A stretch of DNA of 64,000 nt, taken from contig NZ_CP072852.1 of NCBI RefSeq assembly GCF_017948265.1, positions 2,108,001 through 2,172,000 of the forward strand. Direction: 5' to 3'. The notes beneath the pieces were generated by a model that saw nothing but the letters and a program-made list of their open reading frames with translations, did no database searches and was not told the DNA's origin. Positions 45,323 to 53,794 of this stretch are shown here, one piece after another. This DNA comes from Rhodoferax sp. PAMC 29310. Lineage in GTDB: Bacteria; Pseudomonadota; Gammaproteobacteria; Burkholderiales; Burkholderiaceae_C. The translations under genes and the position numbers were made by a program. The stretch's first letter is position 1. Each line of letters starts with the position of its first letter.

Positions 45323-46249
45323 GTGTACAACACTCCCTATGGCCCTTTCGATGGCGACAGCTGGGAGCGTCTCTGCCAGCAGGTATTTAAGAAGAAGTTT
45401 GCGGTCGACGGATACCAGCACATCGTTGCTACACCCGGCGACTTCGGCCTTGAAGGATTCACAACAACCACAGGCTGTGGTTTTCAGTGTTACTGCCCGG
45501 ACAAACTCCATCCGGTCAAGGACCTCCACGACAAGCAGCGCGACAAGATAACGCGTGACCTAAAAAAGCTAAAAACCTACGAAACAGCGTTGAGAGGCTT
45601 CCTGGGTTCGACGAGGTTACGTCGGTGGTACTTCGTGACGCCGACCGTCGCGAAAAATGACCTCCTTACGCATGCACGAACGAAGGAGGCAGAGGTAAGA
45701 CAGTGGGGTCTCTCGATCCTGGCGCCAGACTTCGAGGTGCTCGTGCACGATGGCGACCACTACGCCGAGGAAATCCAAGACCTTCAACTAGCCTTGGGCC
45801 AAGCCATGGACTTTGGGGGGCTTTCGACGGCCCTGCCTCCGCTTGGCAGTGACCCAGAGGTGTACGAAGAAAACGTCTTACGGAAGACAAAGGCAAGGCT
45901 TAAAGGTCGCGTTGATACGATGAAGCTCGCCGAGAAGGTTGCCGGACTGCACCAGCGCACGTTGCGAGAGTTCCTTGAACATGATGCGCACTTCCGGCGC
46001 ATCAACGAGCAGGCACCAACTGTTCACTCGCGCCTGGTAAGGCTTATTAATGGATTTGAAGCCCACGTCGTAGAGACCTGTGAGACGTGGGAGGGTGCGC
46101 CTCAGCAGCTCACTGAAAAGATTCGAGAAGGCCTGGCCGCGCGTATTACGAAGGAACTCGCGCCGCACATTGACGAGACCGAAGCTGCCCATATTGCTCG
46201 GCTCATGGTCGCGAGATGGATTGCCGTGTGTGAGCTCGACTATGGCTGA
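45323..46249 (+). CDS. ABC-3C-like system, first component (putative nuclease-like effector)
   Basis: This 308-residue soluble protein starts from GTG at 45323 (MYNTPYGPFDGDSWERLCQQ). No ATG start exists in the open frame back to 45233. Residues 37-57 read TPGDFGLEGF...GFQCYC, placing Asp40, Glu44 and Gln55. This resembles the D-x-G-(D/E)...Q-x-(K/Y) core of restriction-endonuclease-like domains, but the usual catalytic Lys is a Tyr or Cys here. The C-terminal half is helical. It overlaps the next gene by 8 bp. I infer it is the effector of a three-component ATPase system from its place in the operon. The enzymatic activity is unproven. Confidence 0.6.
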   Translation: MYNTPYGPFDGDSWERLCQQVFKKKFAVDGYQHIVATPGDFGLEGFTTTTGCGFQCYCPDKLHPVKDLHDKQRDKITRDLKKLKTYETALRGFLGSTRLRRWYFVTPTVAKNDLLTHARTKEAEVRQWGLSILAPDFEVLVHDGDHYAEEIQDLQLALGQAMDFGGLSTALPPLGSDPEVYEENVLRKTKARLKGRVDTMKLAEKVAGLHQRTLREFLEHDAHFRRINEQAPTVHSRLVRLINGFEAHVVETCETWEGAPQQLTEKIREGLAARITKELAPHIDETEAAHIARLMVARWIAVCELDYG

Positions 46250-46712
46250 GCTCATCGCAGAACGGGGTCACCTTCGTTTTGAACGCCGCCCCTCGCCGGT
46301 TCTGGTCGAGCATCGTCCGCTGTACAAGATTTGCCAACTCATCCTTGTCCTCCATCTATCGTCACGAGGCGGCAAGTCCACGCTGCCGCGGTTGCATCTG
46401 TTCAACTGGGCGCTAAAGCGCGCCGACCGAATTCAGAAGTTGGTAGGTGCAGCAAAGGCGAAGGTGCTGCACATTACCGCATGGGGCTTCGACCCGGCCG
46501 TTGCCATTGCAATTCGCTTTGCCATAGCTGAAGAGCTTCTTCAGACGACATCCACCGGCTACCAAATCACCGAAAAGGGCCTGTCCCTCATCATTGAGGT
46601 GCTGAAGGATCCTGGCGCGTTCTCCACTGAGCGAACGTTCCTGAAGGAAATTGGCAAGGACATCACTGAGAACATGGTTGAAACAGTTGCGAGGGGATGG
46701 GAATCGGCATGA
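46242..46712 (+). CDS. ABC-3C-like system, small middle component
   Basis: This 156-residue protein starts MAELIAERGHLRFERRPSPV at ATG 46242. That start lies inside the last codons of the effector gene, so the two are translationally coupled. The middle part (LYKICQLILVLHLSSRGGKS) and the C-terminal half (LLQTTSTGYQITEKGLSLI) look like a winged-helix domain, as in the middle components of ABC three-component systems. It has no catalytic motif. It overlaps the ATPase start by 16 bp (or 4 bp if the second ATG is used). It probably bridges effector and ATPase. Confidence 0.65.
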   Translation: MAELIAERGHLRFERRPSPVLVEHRPLYKICQLILVLHLSSRGGKSTLPRLHLFNWALKRADRIQKLVGAAKAKVLHITAWGFDPAVAIAIRFAIAEELLQTTSTGYQITEKGLSLIIEVLKDPGAFSTERTFLKEIGKDITENMVETVARGWESA

Positions 46713-48760
46713 ACATATTGGCCATTAAGCTACGGCTAGCTACCGAAACCGGAGACTTCGGTTTCCAATTTGTATTCAGTCGTGGATTGACAGTCATTCG
46801 CGCTAACAATTCCAGCGGCAAGAGCACTCTATTCAACTGCCTCATGTACGGCCTGGGTATGGAAGAACTCGTTGGCGGCAGAGGCGAAAAGGCCTTGCCG
46901 TATGCCGTCAAAGACTACTTCCTCCAAGGCGACGTGCGCGTCGAGGTTGTTGCGTCCGAGGTGTTCATCGAGCTCGAGAATTCTGCTGGTGAAAGCATCA
47001 CGCTGAGGCGGGCGATCCGCGACACCGTCCGAAACCCAAAGCTTGTCGAAGTCTTCGATGTCGCTCACTTGACGGCAGGGACTGCGCTTGGCACCCCAAA
47101 GCCGACGTACCTCTTCGACTCAGGAAGTGCGCAGAAGCAGGAAGGGTTCCATCAGTTCCTTGAGAATTTCATGGGCTACCATCTTCCACAGGTTGCTACG
47201 ACGTCCGGCGGGGTGGCCAAGCTTTATCTGCAGACAGTCTTTGCGGCGCTGGCGGTAGAGCAGAAGCGGGGGTGGACCGACTACATCGCCAACATCCCGT
47301 TCTTTGGGATACGTGATGCGCGAATTCGAGTCACCGAGTTCTTACTCGGGCTCAGCGTGTTTGAGCGTCAGGCCAAGCGCTCAGAGCTGGATGCGGAATC
47401 CATGGCAATCGACTCGGATTGGCGTCGAGCGTACGACACCCTGCGGCAAGCCGCTACAACCAATGGCCTTGTCATCGAAGGCCTGTCTGGGACTCCGACC
47501 GCTTTGCTTGATGCAGTGACGGTCCTGTTCGTGAAGTCGAACGGTAAGTCGCAAACATCACTTATTGAGCACGTCAGTCAAATATGGTTGGAGCATGCAG
47601 AACTCGGCGCGAAGGCTGCAGCATATGGCAAGGCATCCGGCGCAGAAGCCCTCCAAGAGCTCGAGTCCGCGACTGCGGAGCTTCAACTACTGAGTGTCTT
47701 GCATGAGCGGGCTACCACCAACCTCACGCTGCAGAGAGCGTCGTTGGTCGAGTTGCGTAATCTGCTCGCGGAAGCCAACGAGGACTTGGATCGCAACAAG
47801 ACCGCGCTCAAGCTACGAGTCCTTGGCGCGCAGATGGAAGTGGAGGTAGCGTCTGACCATTGCCCGACGTGCCATCAGTCCGTCGACGATACGCTGTTGT
47901 TCGGCATCGTTTCTGGCCCTCAGATGGACCTGAGCACCAACGTTGAGTACCTCGAAAGCCAACGTCGCATGCTACAGCGTCAAATTAACGGCGCGCAGGA
48001 AGAGATTCGTCAATCAGAGATTGCAGTGATGGACGTAGCCGGTCGCCTCGCGGCCAAGCATGACTATCGCACCTCGTTGCGCGGCGATGTGAGCACTGGC
48101 GCGACAGAATCACGAGCCATCGTGCGTCGCCAAATTCAGATTGAGCTGGAACTGTCAAATCTCCAGGCATTCGAAACCCAGGCTGGGACCCTACTTGAAG
48201 CTCTTGGTGAGGTCGCCAAACGGCTCGCAACCAACCAAGCCGCTCGAAGAGGTCTTCCCAAGGATGCATACAGTCCGGAAGACCGTTCCAGAATTACTCT
48301 CTTTGAGAAGAACTTTCGCGGCAATGCGAGCTCGTTCGGCTACGAGAGTGCTGAGATTGCGGACATCCGCATTAGCCTAGACACGCTGACCCCCATCCTC
48401 TCTGAACTTGAGCTGCGGGAAATCAGGTCCAAGGTCCAAACCAGCCTTACAGCGGACTCGAGCGCCAGCGACTTCGTGCGCCTAATTTGGAGCTACCTGC
48501 TCGCGCTTTACCAGACGTCGACGATGCGAGGGTTTGAAGGACATCACCCCGGGTTCCTCCTCATGGATGAACCCGGTCAACACTCAATGCGCTCCAGCAG
48601 CCAACACGCGTTGCTGCAGTTACTGAGCGGCGCAACGGGCTTGCAGTCAATCGTTGCAGCCTCGTTTGACGAGAATGAGTCGGTGTTCCTCGAAGCGACT
48701 GCCGGCCTCGACTTCAAGCTCATCCGATGGGAAGGCAAAGTCATTCAGCGCCTCTCGTAG
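46697..48760 (+). CDS. ABC-3C-like system, SMC/Rad50-type ATPase
   Basis: This 687-residue ABC-type ATPase has the Walker A motif RANNSSGKSTLFN near residues 34-46. A long predicted coiled coil with a Cys-Pro-Thr-Cys motif (Cys389, Cys392, SDHCPTCHQSV) resembles the Rad50 zinc hook. The C-terminal half has SASDFVRLIWSYLLAL in the place of the ABC signature, then Walker B FLLMDEPGQHS near residue 622. Such NSSGKST and DEPGQ features, as I remember them, are typical of the ABC ATPases of ABC-3C conflict systems. The ATPase probably senses DNA or phage infection and controls the effector. Start ATG 46697, or 46709 overlapping the previous stop. Confidence 0.8.
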   Translation: MGIGMNILAIKLRLATETGDFGFQFVFSRGLTVIRANNSSGKSTLFNCLMYGLGMEELVGGRGEKALPYAVKDYFLQGDVRVEVVASEVFIELENSAGESITLRRAIRDTVRNPKLVEVFDVAHLTAGTALGTPKPTYLFDSGSAQKQEGFHQFLENFMGYHLPQVATTSGGVAKLYLQTVFAALAVEQKRGWTDYIANIPFFGIRDARIRVTEFLLGLSVFERQAKRSELDAESMAIDSDWRRAYDTLRQAATTNGLVIEGLSGTPTALLDAVTVLFVKSNGKSQTSLIEHVSQIWLEHAELGAKAAAYGKASGAEALQELESATAELQLLSVLHERATTNLTLQRASLVELRNLLAEANEDLDRNKTALKLRVLGAQMEVEVASDHCPTCHQSVDDTLLFGIVSGPQMDLSTNVEYLESQRRMLQRQINGAQEEIRQSEIAVMDVAGRLAAKHDYRTSLRGDVSTGATESRAIVRRQIQIELELSNLQAFETQAGTLLEALGEVAKRLATNQAARRGLPKDAYSPEDRSRITLFEKNFRGNASSFGYESAEIADIRISLDTLTPILSELELREIRSKVQTSLTADSSASDFVRLIWSYLLALYQTSTMRGFEGHHPGFLLMDEPGQHSMRSSSQHALLQLLSGATGLQSIVAASFDENESVFLEATAGLDFKLIRWEGKVIQRLS

Positions 48761-48836
48761 GCTTCCCGAGACTGACTGAGAGCTTGTGCCTCGTCGCAAA
48801 CAGGCTCGCCGGATCGACGAGAGGAAAAATACTGCT

Positions 48837-49181
48837 TCAGCGAGGTTGAGCGCCTGCGACATCCAGCGCGCGCCGGGTGCTGAAGTCAATGCTAGACCCG
48901 TCAGTTCGAACGACAAAGAAGCATGACGTGTGACCTGGGTGGTCACGATCCATACGCTTCTCGAAGTGCGAAACTCCTGGGCCGATCTTGGTTGGTTGCC
49001 CTGCAGGAATGACAGAGTCATAGACCGCGAGTAACGCTTCCAGGTCGGCATTGTCTGAAGCGTCTCGCACTCGGTCCCCGTCGGCATAGCGCGCGAGCAT
49101 CGTCTTGAAATGGTCAACGGCGTTGCCCTTCTTGGACCAGCTTCGGCCGTTGGGCAAACTGATGGGAACTGATTTGGCCAT
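48837..49181 (-). CDS. DUF3223 protein
   Basis: This 114-residue protein contains the DUF3223 pattern: a segment like AVDHFKTMLARYADGDRV, then DLEALLAVYDS, KIGPGVSHFEKRMD and SCFFVVRTDGSSIDFS. The family is found in phages, islands and plant nuclear RNA polymerase subunits; its molecular role is not settled. The ATG at 49181 follows AGGAC; an extension to 49235 exists. It converges on the ABC-3C-like operon with an 76-bp gap and lies next to the 417-residue unknown gene, so it may be part of the island's defence cargo. Confidence 0.75.
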   Translation of the reverse strand: MAKSVPISLPNGRSWSKKGNAVDHFKTMLARYADGDRVRDASDNADLEALLAVYDSVIPAGQPTKIGPGVSHFEKRMDRDHPGHTSCFFVVRTDGSSIDFSTRRALDVAGAQPR

Positions 49182-49256
49182 GGTCACTCGCTTGTCCTGA
49201 GGACGGAAGTTGGAACACGCATAGATCCCAGCCAAGAACTAGGCCGGCCATACGAC

Positions 49257-50510
49257 CTAAAGCATGTCGGGACGCATTGACTCAAGAGTGGACGCAAGAG
49301 TCGTCTTACCCAGCCTGCGAAGTCCTCTTACAAGGGACTTCAGTAGGTTGGTTTTTGAGAGTAGATTATCCACGCTCAGACGCAGGCCATCGGCCTCCGC
49401 ATGGTTATTTTTTTCCTGGGCCAAAAGGCCGTCATATTGCTCCGGAAGATTGCCGTCACGCCCCAAGTAATAGATGGTATCTGCGTCGGCGATTTCTTCC
49501 GGCGATAGCGTCTGCAGGATCACATTGCGTGCAGCGGTCTTTCGTTCGAAGTACAAGCGAGTGTCTTCCCAATCTCGTTTTCCAAAATAGTCCACGCCAA
49601 GTTTTTCGTCTGCTCTTGGGCGGACGGGGTGAACCGTTGACCACTGGTCTATGAGCATGCGAGCGCTTGCATCTGTGAGGTGCGTCAGTATTGTCTCTAC
49701 GCCTAGCTGCGCGCTCATCTCCCGATTAGCCTGGATCGCATCAAGAGCGGTGCAGAACTTCTTTCCGCTCAGTTTGTATCGTTCCTGAACAGACTGTTTA
49801 GCCGTTGTGAAGGAGGCTGAACTCCACTCCGTCCGTGGTGGAAGCATCCTTGCGATGCTCATTAGGTCCATCCGAGAACACTCATCTGTATGCGATCCCA
49901 ACGTGTTTTCGGCGCATAGTCTCAGCAAATGATTTTTCAAGTCTCTAAGCACTTTTTGAAGAACGACCAAGCTATTTCGAATGACTTGGATATTGGCTAA
50001 AGGCTTGTCTTCTAGGCTCGGATTCCCTTCGACATCTGTGGCAAATCGCAGTTGCTGGCCATCGTCGTCAATCGACGCCAGGCTCATGATGTAAGGCTGC
50101 AGTTCACTTAGGTGTCTCCGAATCGCCTCATCGCCAATGCTCGCCTGTTGAAGGTGCTGCCAGTGCGACGCGATGTCATGGTTGACAGCGTGGCTCACTT
50201 TAAGAATTCCAGCCGCCAGCAGTCGAGTCATCGCGAATTTCAACGAAAGCTCGACCCCATGGCGCGCGTTGTAAAGGATCGGAAGAACAAGCGTATCCCT
50301 GGCAACAAACATTTCCTTCTCAAGGATTAGATTCGCTAGCGCGAGTGCCGCGTCGATGAATCCATCGACGTAGTTCTCTTCGTCCCCCTGCGGCCCAATA
50401 CACGCGTTCCATGTTCTGTCGACAGGAATGCTGAAGAATGGGTCAGGCCTGGCCGCCGGGGGGTTTTCTGGTTGGGTCATGCCATATTGTCTCTGCTGGG
50501 CAACAGACAT
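49257..50510 (-). CDS. Island protein of unknown function, possibly HEPN-like
   Basis: This 417-residue soluble, mainly helical protein starts at ATG 50510, or ATG 50480 (MTQPENPPAARPDPFF). The segment LPILYNARHGVELSLKFAMT near residue 80 resembles the RH-containing helix of HEPN-like domains, and NHDIASHWQHLQQ follows. No other motif is evident. HEPN domains are common in toxins and defence proteins as RNases, but here the usual Rx4-6H is not clearly complete. It is transcribed towards DUF3223, 76 bp away, so the two may be co-transcribed. I cannot name a function. Confidence 0.5.
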   Translation of the reverse strand: MSVAQQRQYGMTQPENPPAARPDPFFSIPVDRTWNACIGPQGDEENYVDGFIDAALALANLILEKEMFVARDTLVLPILYNARHGVELSLKFAMTRLLAAGILKVSHAVNHDIASHWQHLQQASIGDEAIRRHLSELQPYIMSLASIDDDGQQLRFATDVEGNPSLEDKPLANIQVIRNSLVVLQKVLRDLKNHLLRLCAENTLGSHTDECSRMDLMSIARMLPPRTEWSSASFTTAKQSVQERYKLSGKKFCTALDAIQANREMSAQLGVETILTHLTDASARMLIDQWSTVHPVRPRADEKLGVDYFGKRDWEDTRLYFERKTAARNVILQTLSPEEIADADTIYYLGRDGNLPEQYDGLLAQEKNNHAEADGLRLSVDNLLSKTNLLKSLVRGLRRLGKTTLASTLESMRPDML

Positions 50511-50713
50511 CCATCAGAATTTTGCGAGTCCGGCATGCGGTCTAATGCCAATCAGGACAACCTCAGTCCGTGAAAATCATCGCAACGGCGCCAAGGCTTC
50601 GCGAAGAACCGTGGGTGGACTGCGGTGTTGTACGGTGAACTGATCTCGTTGAATGGGCTGGCGCGACTTAGTGGACGTCTCGAAAGCAGACAACCGCCAA
50701 CGTCTGGACCTGG

Positions 50714-51944
50714 CCTTGGATTCAACCGGTCGACGCAACAAGTTGGCTGAATCGTTCAGCAGGCGTTTCGTAGTCTAGAGTTTTCCTTGGACGTTCATTG
50801 AGCTTTCTCGCAATGGCATTGAGCTGTGCCTGTGAGTAATGCGAGATATCAATCCCCTTGGGGAAATACTGCCGTAACAGTCCGTTTGTATTTTCATTGC
50901 TCCCACGCTGCCAAGGACTATGGGGATCACAGAAGTAAACACTGATATCGGTGGCCAATGTAAAACGCTTGTGGTCGGCCATTTCATGACCCCGATCCCA
51001 GGTTAGCGACTTGTAGAGCTCCTGAGGCCGCTTGCGTGCGTTTTTGATGAGTGCATTGATGACCGTCTCGGTATCACTGCGTGCCACCTTCACCAGCATG
51101 ACGTAACGCGTCTGGCGCTCCACCAGTGTCGCAATCTGATTATTGAGACTCCCAAAAAGCAAGTCGCCTTCCCAATGGCCTGGTACGGCACGGTCTTCCA
51201 CTGAGGCTGGGCGCTCACTGATCGATACGGTGTTGGTGATCTTGCCGTGGTTGCCTGTCTTTTGCGTGTGGTGACGCGAACGGCGCATGACTCTCGTGCG
51301 TCTCAGATGTTGCAGTAGCTCTTTCTTCAATGCACCACGGGCTTGAATGAATAGGCTGCGGTAAATGGTTTCGTGTGGCACGTGGTAGTCCTTGTCGCAC
51401 GGGTAAGTATGCTTGAGCCATCCTGCGATTTGCTGGGGTGCCCACTGGTATTGGAGCTTGCGTGCCACGATGTTGGCCAGCCTTCGCTTCTCCACCAGTT
51501 TGCAAGTCTTGGGGCGACACGCCCGATCCCAAGCCGCCTGCTCGGCCTGGGTCGCACGGTAGCAGCCTTGACCACCGTTGCGCTGGATCTCGCGACTGAT
51601 GGTGGATGGAGCGCATCCAAGCTGGCAAGCAATTGACCGGATCGACTGTCCCGCTGCCAAGGCGCGTGATATCTCTTCGCGTTCAGATAGGGTTAGCGCA
51701 ATTGGGGAACGACAACGCTGCGGCGGACGTATGCCACCAGTTTCCGCCAGGACGCCACTGACAGATGAGTGGTTTCGATCAAATAACTGGGCGATTTGTT
51801 GAAGGGATTCACCCTTCTTCCAACGCTCCCACATCAGAGCCTTCTGGCTCTCAGAGTAGTAAATCCTGGGTCTTTGTTTCATCTGCAACACTCCTTCTGC
51901 TCACGCAGAATTTAAGGTGTTGCGTCGACCGGTTGAATCCAAGG
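50714..51944. mobile_element. IS30-family insertion sequence, 1231 bp
   Basis: Perfect 27-bp terminal inverted repeats lie at 50714-50740 and 51918-51944 (outer ends CCTTGGATTCAACC and complement). They flank one transposase gene. No target duplication of 2-3 bp could be matched with confidence. It appears intact and mobile. Confidence 0.9.
50722..51891 (-). CDS. IS30-family transposase
   Basis: This 389-residue DDE transposase has an N-terminal HTH with LQQIAQLFDRNHSSVSGVLAE and a second HTH_38-type domain with TLSEREEISRALAAG. The catalytic acidic residues are in GHWEGDLLFG, LTWDRGHEMADHK and GSNENTNGLLRQYFPKG, the IS30 pattern. It is full length and lies fully inside the inverted repeats. 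The ORF reads on the reverse strand relative to the island's defence-like operon. Confidence 0.95.
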   Translation of the reverse strand: MLQMKQRPRIYYSESQKALMWERWKKGESLQQIAQLFDRNHSSVSGVLAETGGIRPPQRCRSPIALTLSEREEISRALAAGQSIRSIACQLGCAPSTISREIQRNGGQGCYRATQAEQAAWDRACRPKTCKLVEKRRLANIVARKLQYQWAPQQIAGWLKHTYPCDKDYHVPHETIYRSLFIQARGALKKELLQHLRRTRVMRRSRHHTQKTGNHGKITNTVSISERPASVEDRAVPGHWEGDLLFGSLNNQIATLVERQTRYVMLVKVARSDTETVINALIKNARKRPQELYKSLTWDRGHEMADHKRFTLATDISVYFCDPHSPWQRGSNENTNGLLRQYFPKGIDISHYSQAQLNAIARKLNERPRKTLDYETPAERFSQLVASTG

Positions 51945-52435
51945 TCGGGAGGAGACATTGGCAGTCGTAGACCCTATGACCGCTTCCGCCCACTTTGCTG
52001 CCCATCGGCCGTTGACACCCGTCCAATAAGAAATGTCAAACTCTCGTATTACGAAGGTTGGGCCAACAGTGCAGGAAAACCCGGTTTAAAGTAGGCGCAG
52101 TCATTTTCAAAGCTCCGTTTTTTCGCCGGGGGGGGTTGTACCCAAGAGAACCCCTCTCGCGCCGAATTCCAGATAGGTGCATGGTCTGCCAACAAAGCGC
52201 AAAGAAGGCCGGGTATGAATGGCGGACAAGGAGTAGCTGAATGAGAAAAGAGAGATTTCATTTTCATCATATGAAAGTGCTCTCACTTTGTTCTCAGATT
52301 GCCCTCACTTTGTCATCACTCCCAATCGACCGCAAACCCGCATCGTTGCTAGGTTCTTGCGGTTTGCCCTCAGTGCCCAGTGTTTTCAGGCAGTAGCAAC
52401 CGGGTTCAGGCTTCAACACCTAAACAAATGGGCGC
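51945..52435. other. Gene-free stretch downstream of the IS30 copy
   Basis: I see no credible gene here. It holds the TGCCCTCACTTTGTC repeats at 52278-52317 and a related TTTGCCCTCAGTGCCC near 52366. The terminator for the integrase gene follows at 52436-52469. Confidence 0.5.
52278..52317 (+). repeat. TGCCCTCACTTTGTC repeats near the right end of the island
   Basis: The copies TGCTCTCACTTTGTTC (52278-52293) and TTGCCCTCACTTTGTCATC (52299-52317) match the candidate iterons at 39553-39643, but in opposite orientation. They could correspond to a second replication site (crr-like). Confidence 0.45.
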
Positions 52436-52469
52436 AAAAAAACCGCCCTTCGTTGCCGTGGGGCGGTTT
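52436..52469 (-). terminator. Rho-independent terminator of the integrase gene
   Basis: On the reverse strand, AAACCGCCC pairs with GGGCGGTTT, and the second arm runs into seven T (52442-52436). It lies 20 bp after the integrase stop. Confidence 0.8.
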
Positions 52470-52488
52470 GCCGGGGCTGGGTTGACGA

Positions 52489-53694
52489 TCAGGCGGCCCG
52501 CTGGGGCATCTTGATCACGTTTCCGGCCTTTCTCCCGTCTAGGTAATCAGCCCACCACTGCATCAAGCGTTCACGATCCTTCAGGTACGTGGATCGGTGA
52601 TAGGCGGCCCGGATTTCGTTCGCTTCTTTGTGGGCGAGTTGCCTTTCGATCACATCAGGATTCCAGCCGCATTCATTGGCCACCGTGGAGAACAACGCCC
52701 GGAACCCGTGGGCGGTCGCCGTGTATTTGTAGCCCATGCGTGCCAGGGCTGAATTGAAGGTGTTCTCGCTCAGAGGCTTGCTTCGATAGACGGGGCTAGG
52801 GAACACCAAAGCACAATCGCCGCTCAGCGGTTTCATGAATTGCAAAATCTCCACCGCTTGTGCTGACAGTGGAACCCGGTGTTCAGTGCGCATCTTCATG
52901 CGCTCCGCAGGTATGACCCACAGCGCCGCATCAAGGTCGAATTCTGTCCACAGTGCCCCGCGTGTTTCACCTGGTCGGGTTGCGGTAAGAATCATGAAGC
53001 GCAACCCGTGAACGGTCGTGGGGTCGCCTTCGTATGCGGCCAGCTTGGGAAGGAATTCGGGCAACTCCTTATCAGTCATCGCGGCCCGGTGCTGCACAGT
53101 GCGTGGCTTCAGCACCTCAGACGGCACTAGGTCAAGCATGGGATTTGCCTCGATCCGTTCATGAATCACAGCCCACCGATAAACCGCCTTGACCCGCTGT
53201 AACACCCGCCCGGCTTGGTCAGCCGCCCCCCGGGCTTCGATCTTTTTCACCGCTGCCATGATTTCGCCGGGTTTGATGGCTGCAAGCGGCCTCGAACCCA
53301 GTGTTTTGAAAATGTCGTTTTCCAGCGTGGCACGGATACGCCCCGCCGTTTCAGTATCCCAGCGTGCGGCCTGGTGCTTCATCCAGTCGCGGGCCACCGC
53401 CTCAAAGGTGTTGACGGTCTCGAAAGCGGTTTTCGCTTTGTCGACCCTGCGAAGTTCGCCGGGGTCGCTGCCATCTTTCAGAGATTGCCGGGCCTTGGTC
53501 GCCAATTCGCGGGCATCCTTCAGGCTCACGCCGGGATAGACCCCGAAGGCAAGTCGTTTTTCTTTGCCGCCATAGCGGTACTTCATACGCCAGTACCGGC
53601 CCCCGGCCTTGGTCAGTTCCAAATAAAGCCCGAAGCCGTCCGAGTGTTTGCCGGGTTCGGTCAGGTTGCGCAGTTGCGCGTCAGTCAATGGCAT
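52489..53694 (-). CDS. P4-type tyrosine integrase of the island
   Basis: This 401-residue tyrosine recombinase has a DUF4102-type N-terminus (PLTDAQLRNLTEPGKHSDGF) and a core-binding domain. The catalytic core has GLRFMILTATRPGETRGALW (Arg I), HGFRALFSTV (HxxR), and the nucleophile Tyr in RAAYHRSTYLK. Such enzymes insert islands into tRNA 3' ends. The ATG at 53694 follows AAGGA; the longer frame to 53823 runs through the attachment site. It reads away from attR, adjacent to the GGGGGCAC repeats. It is intact, so the island may still excise. Confidence 0.95.
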   Translation of the reverse strand: MPLTDAQLRNLTEPGKHSDGFGLYLELTKAGGRYWRMKYRYGGKEKRLAFGVYPGVSLKDARELATKARQSLKDGSDPGELRRVDKAKTAFETVNTFEAVARDWMKHQAARWDTETAGRIRATLENDIFKTLGSRPLAAIKPGEIMAAVKKIEARGAADQAGRVLQRVKAVYRWAVIHERIEANPMLDLVPSEVLKPRTVQHRAAMTDKELPEFLPKLAAYEGDPTTVHGLRFMILTATRPGETRGALWTEFDLDAALWVIPAERMKMRTEHRVPLSAQAVEILQFMKPLSGDCALVFPSPVYRSKPLSENTFNSALARMGYKYTATAHGFRALFSTVANECGWNPDVIERQLAHKEANEIRAAYHRSTYLKDRERLMQWWADYLDGRKAGNVIKMPQRAA

Positions 53695-53714
53695 GGAGGT
53701 ATCCTTCGCAGTCT

Positions 53715-53734
53715 GGGGGCACAAATGGGGGCAT
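53715..53734 (+). repeat. Right GGGGGCAC/T repeats (candidate integrase arm sites)
   Basis: Two copies, at 53715-53722 and 53727-53734, are spaced by 12 bp, as on the left end (39029 and 39041). They lie between the integrase start and the attachment site. Confidence 0.65.
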
Positions 53735-53794
53735 ATTTCGCCATCATACGACCAAGGACTAGCATTCATGCGGGTTAGCGACCGGTCTGCGTGT

